This document shows, in pieces, positions 4,007-8,697 of a stretch of DNA of 8,697 nt. Within the stretch, counting starts at the first letter, position 1, and every line of letters begins with the position of its first letter. The translations under genes and the position numbers were made by a program. The notes under the pieces were generated by a model. That model searched no databases. It was given only the letters and a program-made list of their open reading frames with translations, and was not told where the DNA came from. The DNA comes from Alistipes sp. CAG:435 (GTDB lineage Bacteria; Bacteroidota; Bacteroidia; Bacteroidales; UBA932), in contig FR893159.1 of NCBI GenBank assembly GCA_000433355.1, forward strand, positions 10,847 to 19,543, written 5' to 3'.

Positions 4007-5959
4007 ATGAGTGAAGGTAATATTCCTGAGGTTAATGTGACCCCAGATGTAGAGGAAGCTCCAAAGGCTCTCAATGAGAATGTAGAAGATCTTAAGGCGC
4101 AGGAGGTTGCCGAGGAGGTCGCTGACAAGGCTGAAGAGGCCCCACAGGTTGTGGAGAATGCGAATGAAGGAGGCGAGGAAGCCGTTCAGGCCGAGGAAGG
4201 CGGAGAGATTCCGGCTGATCTCGGAAGCCTTTCGTTGGCTGAGTTGTCGGACATGTTCGACAAGCTTTCCCAGGCCGACGACAGGATGAAGAGGTACAAG
4301 GAGGCTGAGGCCATCAAGTCCGCTTTCTACAAGAAACTCTCAAAAGAGAAGGCCGAGGCCGGCTTTGGAGCGAAGGTTGATGAGCCTTCGTCAAGGGAGG
4401 ATGTGATCGATGAGGTCGCCCCTGCGGCTCAGACCGAGGAAGTGAAGGACAATCCGTTCGAGGCCATGGAGACCGCCTTCAAGGGCGTCTATGCCAACTA
4501 TAAGAAAGAGCGTGCTGAATATAATCGCCAGCAGGATGCCCAGAGGGAGGAGAACTTCGCCCGGAAGCAGGCTGTCATCGAGGATCTTAAGAACCTCGTC
4601 GAGAAGCAGGAGGATGTGAACTCCACATTCCCGGCTTTCCGTGAGCTCCAGAACCGCTGGAGGGAGATCGGTCCGGTTCCGGCCACAAAGTTCCGTGACC
4701 TGAACGACACCTACCAGTTCTACGTGGAGAAATTCTACGACATGGTGAAGATCAACCGCGACCTGAGGGATCTCGATTTCAAGAAGAACCTTGAGGCCAA
4801 GGAGGAGTTCTGCCAGGCCGCCGAGAGACTTTCCGAGAACGAGAATGTCGTCGAGGCTTTCCGTGAGCTCCAGAAGCTCCACGAGCAGTGGAAGGAGTTC
4901 GGCCCTGTGGCAAAGGAATATCGTGATTCCATCTGGGATCGCTTCAAGGCCGCCACAGCCGTCATAAACAAGAAATATCAGGCCTACTTCGAGGGCCAGA
5001 AGGAGAAGCAGCAGGAGAACCTTGCCGAGAAGACCAAGCTCTGCGAGCAGGTCGAGGCCATCGCCGAGAAGGAAGTCAAGTCATCAAACGAGTGGAACGC
5101 CCTCTCAACCGAGATCGAGGATATTCAGAAGAAGTGGAGGACCATCGGATTCGCCACCAGAAAGGAGAACCAGAAGATCTACGACCGCTTCCGCGCCGCC
5201 TGCGACAAGTTCTTCTCCCGCAAGAGGGAATATTACACCCAGTTCAAGGACTCGATGAACGAGAATATGGAGAAGAAGCTCTCCCTGATCGAGCAGGCCG
5301 AGGCCTTGAAGGACAGCAAGGAGTGGAAGAAGACCACAGAGGCTCTGATCGACCTGCAGAAGCAGTGGAAGGAGATCGGCGCCGTGCCTCGCAAGAAGTC
5401 TGAGCAGCTTTGGAAGCGTTTCCGCGCCGCCTGCGATGAGTTCTTCAACGAGCGCGACAAGAACGCCAAGCCGGAGAATGACTTCCACGGCAACCTCAAG
5501 GCCAAGAAGGCTCTCATCGAAGAGATCAATGAATATGTCCTCTCAGGTGACGCTGCGGCTGACCGTGATGCCGCCCGCGCCTTCGCTGACAAGTGGCAGG
5601 GAATCGGATTCGTTCCGTTCAAGGAGAAGGAAAGCATTCAGGCCGCTTACACAGAGGCTATGCAGGCCAAGTTCCCGGATTTCTCACTCAGGGCTCCGAG
5701 ACAGGGTGCCGGCAACAGTGGCAGGAACGGTGGATTCTCCAGAAAGCCGCTCAGCGAGAAGGATCGTCTTGTGCAGCAGTACAACAAGCTCCAGCAGGAC
5801 ATTGACACCTACGAGAACAACATAGGTTTCTTCTCGTCATCCAAGAACTCCGCTCCTCTGATCCAGAAGATGCAGGAGAGGATCGACGCGGCGAAGCAGG
5901 AACTGAAGGATCTTGAGGCAAAGATCCGCAAGGCAGAGGAGAGCGAAGAAGAGAAGTAA
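4007..5959 (+). CDS. DUF349 repeat protein, 650 residues
   Basis: The protein is cytoplasmic by sequence (no signal peptide) and very rich in charged residues. Residues 1-70 are an acidic, probably disordered Glu/Ala region. Residues 74-118 form a helical segment (LSLAELSDMFDKLSQADDRM). Then come five DUF349 repeats marked by W-x-x-I/F-G: WREIGPVP (218), WKEFGPV (295), WRTIGFA (377), WKEIGAVP (454) and WQGIGFVP (530), spaced 76-82 residues. Repeats 3 and 4 also share RFRAACD-FF. After a Gly/Arg/Ser linker (564-580) a coiled coil runs from 583 to the end and includes TYENNIGFFSSS (601-612), the usual Bacteroidota ending. DUF349 has no established biochemical function; a long helical scaffold or nucleic-acid partner is inference. 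yidC starts 6 bases after its stop, so the two are likely co-transcribed. ATG 4007 is chosen because it follows the promoter directly and no earlier in-frame start is apparent. Confidence 0.92.
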   Translation: MSEGNIPEVNVTPDVEEAPKALNENVEDLKAQEVAEEVADKAEEAPQVVENANEGGEEAVQAEEGGEIPADLGSLSLAELSDMFDKLSQADDRMKRYKEAEAIKSAFYKKLSKEKAEAGFGAKVDEPSSREDVIDEVAPAAQTEEVKDNPFEAMETAFKGVYANYKKERAEYNRQQDAQREENFARKQAVIEDLKNLVEKQEDVNSTFPAFRELQNRWREIGPVPATKFRDLNDTYQFYVEKFYDMVKINRDLRDLDFKKNLEAKEEFCQAAERLSENENVVEAFRELQKLHEQWKEFGPVAKEYRDSIWDRFKAATAVINKKYQAYFEGQKEKQQENLAEKTKLCEQVEAIAEKEVKSSNEWNALSTEIEDIQKKWRTIGFATRKENQKIYDRFRAACDKFFSRKREYYTQFKDSMNENMEKKLSLIEQAEALKDSKEWKKTTEALIDLQKQWKEIGAVPRKKSEQLWKRFRAACDEFFNERDKNAKPENDFHGNLKAKKALIEEINEYVLSGDAAADRDAARAFADKWQGIGFVPFKEKESIQAAYTEAMQAKFPDFSLRAPRQGAGNSGRNGGFSRKPLSEKDRLVQQYNKLQQDIDTYENNIGFFSSSKNSAPLIQKMQERIDAAKQELKDLEAKIRKAEESEEEK

Positions 5960-5965
5960 TCAAGA

Positions 5966-7837
5966 ATGGATAAGAACACAATCACAGGTATTGTCCTGAT
6001 CGGCTTGCTCCTGTTCGGCTTTACCTTCTATCAGAACAAACAGTATCAGAAACAGGCCGCCTATCAGGCACAGTTGGACTCGATAGCGTTGGTCAAACAG
6101 ATTCAGGCCGACTCGATCGCCGCCGTTGAGGCGGCCCAGAGAATGTCCTCCGACACGGCTTCGGTCGCTCAGGTGGCCGCCGCTCCGGTGAGCATCTATA
6201 AGGATTCTCTCCTTGAGGCCGCTCATTCAGCGGAGGCTCAGATCGTTACCTTGGCCAACGACAAGTTCGAGGTGGCTTTCACCACGAAAGGTGCGCAGCC
6301 ATATTCAGTGAAAATCAATGAATATAGCAGCTACGGTGGTGGTGAGCTTTTCATCTTCAAGCCGGAGATGAGCCGCTATGACATTCAGGTCTATGCCGGA
6401 GAGACGATCAATACCGCGGACTTCAACTTTGTGGTCGCCGAGAAGACTGACACTTCGCTTGCGATGCGTCTGCCTTTCGCTGGTGGCGGCTACATCGAGC
6501 AGAGATATTCGATTGCCGAAGGATCATATTCAGTGAAGAATTATCTCTCGTTCGTGGGAATGGAGAATGTCATTCCTAAGAATGTGTTCTCGTTCGATGT
6601 GGATTATTTCGTGACCATGCCGAGGATGGAGAAGGGCTACAAGAGTGAGGTCCAGTACTCCAAACTTGACTACTATTTCAACGGTGAGAAGAAACCGGAG
6701 GCCATCGCCAAGGGCCGCAGCGCGCAGAAACGTGTCGATGCCAGGGTGTCTTGGTTCGCATTCCAGCAGCAGTTCTTCTCCGCCATCATGAGGTCTCCGC
6801 AGGAGTTCGCGTCGGCTGATTTCGCGCTGAACTATTTCCCTGAGGACGACGAGAGTCACAACCTGATGACTGGTGAGGCGCGTCTGAGGATGGATTTCCA
6901 GCCGGGACAGCACGAGACGGTGGTTCCGTTCGAGTTCTACTTCGGTCCTAACCACTTCAAGACCCTCAAGTCCTTCGACCAGAAGTACGAGAAGATCATC
7001 CCGCTGGGAGGTTGGCTCGTTGGTTGGTTCACGAGATTCGTGATCATTCCTCTGTTCGACTTCCTGCACAGGTTCATCTCCAACTTCGGAATCATCATCC
7101 TGTTGATGACCATATTCATCAAGATTGTCGTGCTTCCGTTCGCCTACAAGTCGTACTCCTCATCCGCCAAGATGCAGGCCATCAAGCCTGAGATCGACAA
7201 GCTGAGCCAGAAGTACCCTAAGCAGGAGGACGCTCTCAAGAAGCAGCAGGCTCAGATGGATCTATACAAGAGGGCCGGTATCAGCCCGATGGGCGGCTGT
7301 CTGCCGATGCTCCTCCAGTTCCCGATCCTGTGGGCGATGTTCCGCTTCTTCCCGGCTTCCATCGAGCTGCGTCAGCAGTCTTTCCTGTGGGCCGATGACT
7401 TGAGCGCTTACGATTCCATCATCGATTTCGGTACGAGGATCCCGCTGATCGGCGATCACCTGTCATTGTTCGCCCTGCTGATGGCCGTGTCAATGTTTTT
7501 CTATTCGAAGATCACGACCGCATCCCAGCCAGGAGCCGATGATCCTCAGATGGCTTCGATGCGCTTTATGAGCGTGTGGATGATGCCTATAATGATGTTC
7601 TTCATCTGTAACAGCCTCTCCGCCGGTTTGAGCTACTACTACCTGCTCTCCAACCTCATCACGATGCTTGAGACCTGGGTGATCAGAAAGTGGTTCGTGA
7701 ATCCGGACGAGATTCTTGCCAAACTTAAGGCCACCGAGGGCAAGAAGATGCCTAAGAGCAAGTGGCAGCAGCGTCTTGAGGAGGCCCAGAGGATGCAGGC
7801 ACAGATGCAGAGGGAGCAGCAGAAAGGCCGCCGCTAA
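5966..7837 (+). CDS. yidC: Membrane protein insertase YidC
   Basis: YidC inserts and folds inner-membrane proteins alone or with SecYEG. The 623-residue protein has an N-terminal anchor (ITGIVLIGLLLFGFTFY, 6-22), an Ala/Gln/Asp-rich linker (28-75), the periplasmic beta-supersandwich domain (about 92-330, with TLANDKFEVAFTTKGAQPYS), and the conserved five-segment core: amphipathic helix and TM2 (345-392), cytoplasmic hairpin (SSAKMQAIKPEIDKLSQKYP, 399-418), TM3 (MGGCLPMLLQFPILWAMFRF, 442-461), TM4 (about 498-515) and TM5-6 (532-574). The groove charge is Lys386 (IFIKIVVLPFAYKS), at the position of E. coli Arg366. The C-terminus is a basic/Gln-rich tail (QRMQAQMQREQQKGRR), plausible for ribosome contact. 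ATG 5966 follows AAGTAATCAAGA with weak ribosome-binding character. Length is usual for Bacteroidota. No terminator hairpin is obvious after it. Confidence 0.97.
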   Translation: MDKNTITGIVLIGLLLFGFTFYQNKQYQKQAAYQAQLDSIALVKQIQADSIAAVEAAQRMSSDTASVAQVAAAPVSIYKDSLLEAAHSAEAQIVTLANDKFEVAFTTKGAQPYSVKINEYSSYGGGELFIFKPEMSRYDIQVYAGETINTADFNFVVAEKTDTSLAMRLPFAGGGYIEQRYSIAEGSYSVKNYLSFVGMENVIPKNVFSFDVDYFVTMPRMEKGYKSEVQYSKLDYYFNGEKKPEAIAKGRSAQKRVDARVSWFAFQQQFFSAIMRSPQEFASADFALNYFPEDDESHNLMTGEARLRMDFQPGQHETVVPFEFYFGPNHFKTLKSFDQKYEKIIPLGGWLVGWFTRFVIIPLFDFLHRFISNFGIIILLMTIFIKIVVLPFAYKSYSSSAKMQAIKPEIDKLSQKYPKQEDALKKQQAQMDLYKRAGISPMGGCLPMLLQFPILWAMFRFFPASIELRQQSFLWADDLSAYDSIIDFGTRIPLIGDHLSLFALLMAVSMFFYSKITTASQPGADDPQMASMRFMSVWMMPIMMFFICNSLSAGLSYYYLLSNLITMLETWVIRKWFVNPDEILAKLKATEGKKMPKSKWQQRLEEAQRMQAQMQREQQKGRR

Positions 7838-7847
7838 GCCAGGCTAA

Positions 7848-7952
7848 ATGAATATTTTGAATTTGTTTAGGTTTTGTTGTCTGAATTTTAGGAGTATTCT
7901 CTTTTATTTGACACTTTTAACAGGATTCCTGATTTATGAGGGAGGGACGTAA
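7848..7952 (+). CDS. Possible 34-residue membrane peptide downstream of yidC
   Basis: An ATG 10 bases after the yidC stop opens 34 codons ending in TAA. The peptide starts MNILNLFRFCCLNF, continues with a single hydrophobic segment (SILFYLTLLTGFLIY) and ends EGGT. Arg residues sit N-terminal of the segment, giving a plausible inside-out topology. The DNA here is AT-rich and such frames arise by chance; no ribosome binding site is clear. The rest of the 166-base yidC-yggS gap shows only a weak AT-rich inverted repeat (TGAATATT/AATATTCA) and no clean TAnnTTTG promoter. Confidence 0.18.
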   Translation: MNILNLFRFCCLNFRSILFYLTLLTGFLIYEGGT

Positions 7953-8003
7953 ACAATATTCAAATAATAAAGACTTTTTTGATTCCAGTAAATCCTTTAC
8001 GGA

Positions 8004-8669
8004 ATGATAGAAGAGAATCTTAATAATATCAAAAAGGAACTGCCATCGGGGGTTAAACTGGTGGCAGTTTCCAAATTCCATCCGTTCCCGGACATTCTGA
8101 CCGCCTATCAGGCCGGCCAGCGTTGTTTCGGAGAGAACCGTCCACAGGAGTTCGCCGCCAAGGCCCTACAGCTCCCGCAGGATATCGAGTGGCATTTCAT
8201 CGGCCATCTTCAGACCAACAAACTGAAGTTGGTTCTTCCGTATGCCTACTTGGTCGAGTCCGTGGACTCCCGCCACCTGCTGGACCTGATCGACAACTGG
8301 GCCTCGGTCAATTCCCGGACCGTCAATGTCCTATTGGAACTCCACCTCGGCGCCGAACTAACCAAAGGCGGCCTCACCGAGCAAGAAATTGAATCCATCC
8401 TTGATGAATATGCTGGCGGCCGTTCCTACCAGCACGTCCGCATCCACGGCCTGATGGGAATGGCCACCCACACCGATGACGACACTGTTGTCGAGTCCGA
8501 TTTCGCCCGCATCCAGTCATTCAAACAGGAACTGAATGTCCGCTACCCTCAGCTGACAGACTTCACCGAACTTTCCATCGGAATGTCCCACGACTGGCCC
8601 CTAGCCATCCGCCACGGCGCCACCATCGTCCGCATCGGCACCTCCATCTTCGGCCCGCGGCAGTATTGA
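8004..8669 (+). CDS. yggS: YggS/PLPBP family pyridoxal-phosphate homeostasis protein
   Basis: This fold-type III PLP-binding protein has no known catalytic reaction; it carries and buffers pyridoxal 5'-phosphate in the cytoplasm and affects amino-acid and vitamin B6 balance. The 221 residues contain the hallmarks in order: PLP-binding Lys24 in LVAVSKFHP; FGENRPQEF (42-50); HFIGHLQTNK (64-73); LLELHLGAELTKGG (110-123); HGLMGMATH (148-156); LSIGMSHDWPLAI (190-202); and the phosphate-site ending VRIGTSIFGPR (209-219). Length is normal and all key motifs are present. ATG 8004 gives the standard N-terminus about 23 residues before the Lys. It stands apart from yidC by 166 bases and probably has its own promoter, which I cannot pinpoint. 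It is not next to proC, its usual neighbour elsewhere, within this window. Confidence 0.96.
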   Translation: MIEENLNNIKKELPSGVKLVAVSKFHPFPDILTAYQAGQRCFGENRPQEFAAKALQLPQDIEWHFIGHLQTNKLKLVLPYAYLVESVDSRHLLDLIDNWASVNSRTVNVLLELHLGAELTKGGLTEQEIESILDEYAGGRSYQHVRIHGLMGMATHTDDDTVVESDFARIQSFKQELNVRYPQLTDFTELSIGMSHDWPLAIRHGATIVRIGTSIFGPRQY

Positions 8670-8679
8670 TCCCTCAGCC

Positions 8680-8697
8680 CTTTCCTCCCTTTCCTCC
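8680..8697. repeat. Two tandem copies of CTTTCCTCC at the window edge
   Basis: CTTTCCTCC occurs at 8680-8688 and 8689-8697 with no mismatch, giving a pure pyrimidine tract just after yggS. It may continue past the window. It could be a short simple repeat or the start of a purine-rich ribosome binding region for a minus-strand gene outside the window. Confidence 0.6.

Noticed and set aside
4391..5637. Several minus-strand open frames opposite the DUF349 gene, and similar plus-frame ones
   Set aside because: They mirror the biased GAG/AAG codon use of the real gene and give Leu/Ser-rich low-complexity translations.

Overview
The window looks like chromosomal DNA of an uncultured Bacteroidota, most likely Bacteroidales. 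The evidence is a Bacteroidota-type YidC with a long N-terminal region, a five-repeat DUF349 protein, several promoters with the Bacteroidota -7 box TAnnTTTG, and start codons that mostly lack a purine-rich ribosome binding site. It divides into an AT-richer accessory half (about 1-3150) and a more GC-rich housekeeping half (about 3200-8697).

Accessory half, mostly read on the minus strand. (a) A two-gene module, a DUF5674 protein followed by a small helical protein, is joined by a 4-nt ATGA overlap and lies between two exact copies of a 27-bp direct repeat (1-27 and 836-862). (b) The inner repeat copy covers the last codon and stop of an outer-membrane beta-barrel gene of which only the 3' end (856-945, minus) remains, next to a terminator-like hairpin. 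(c) A plus-strand membrane protein (946-1353) starts exactly where the barrel fragment ends and has no convincing start. (d) A full-length but dead AAA ATPase/DUF234 gene (1542-2875, minus) carries two stops near and in the P-loop, one frameshift, and a TGA at an expected Trp. Its upstream region has a tandemly duplicated perfect palindrome. (e) A probable stand-alone small RNA (about 3054-2950, minus) has a consensus promoter and a strong terminator whose G.U pairs fix its strand.

Housekeeping half. trmD (minus) and a DUF349-repeat gene (plus) diverge from a shared promoter region. The DUF349 gene is followed after 6 nt by yidC, the inner-membrane insertase, so the two are probably co-transcribed. 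After a 166-nt gap comes yggS, the PLP-homeostasis protein. These genes are intact and ordinary. The unexplained parts are the repeat-bounded DUF5674 module, the small RNA, and the decayed ATPase with its palindromic upstream region.
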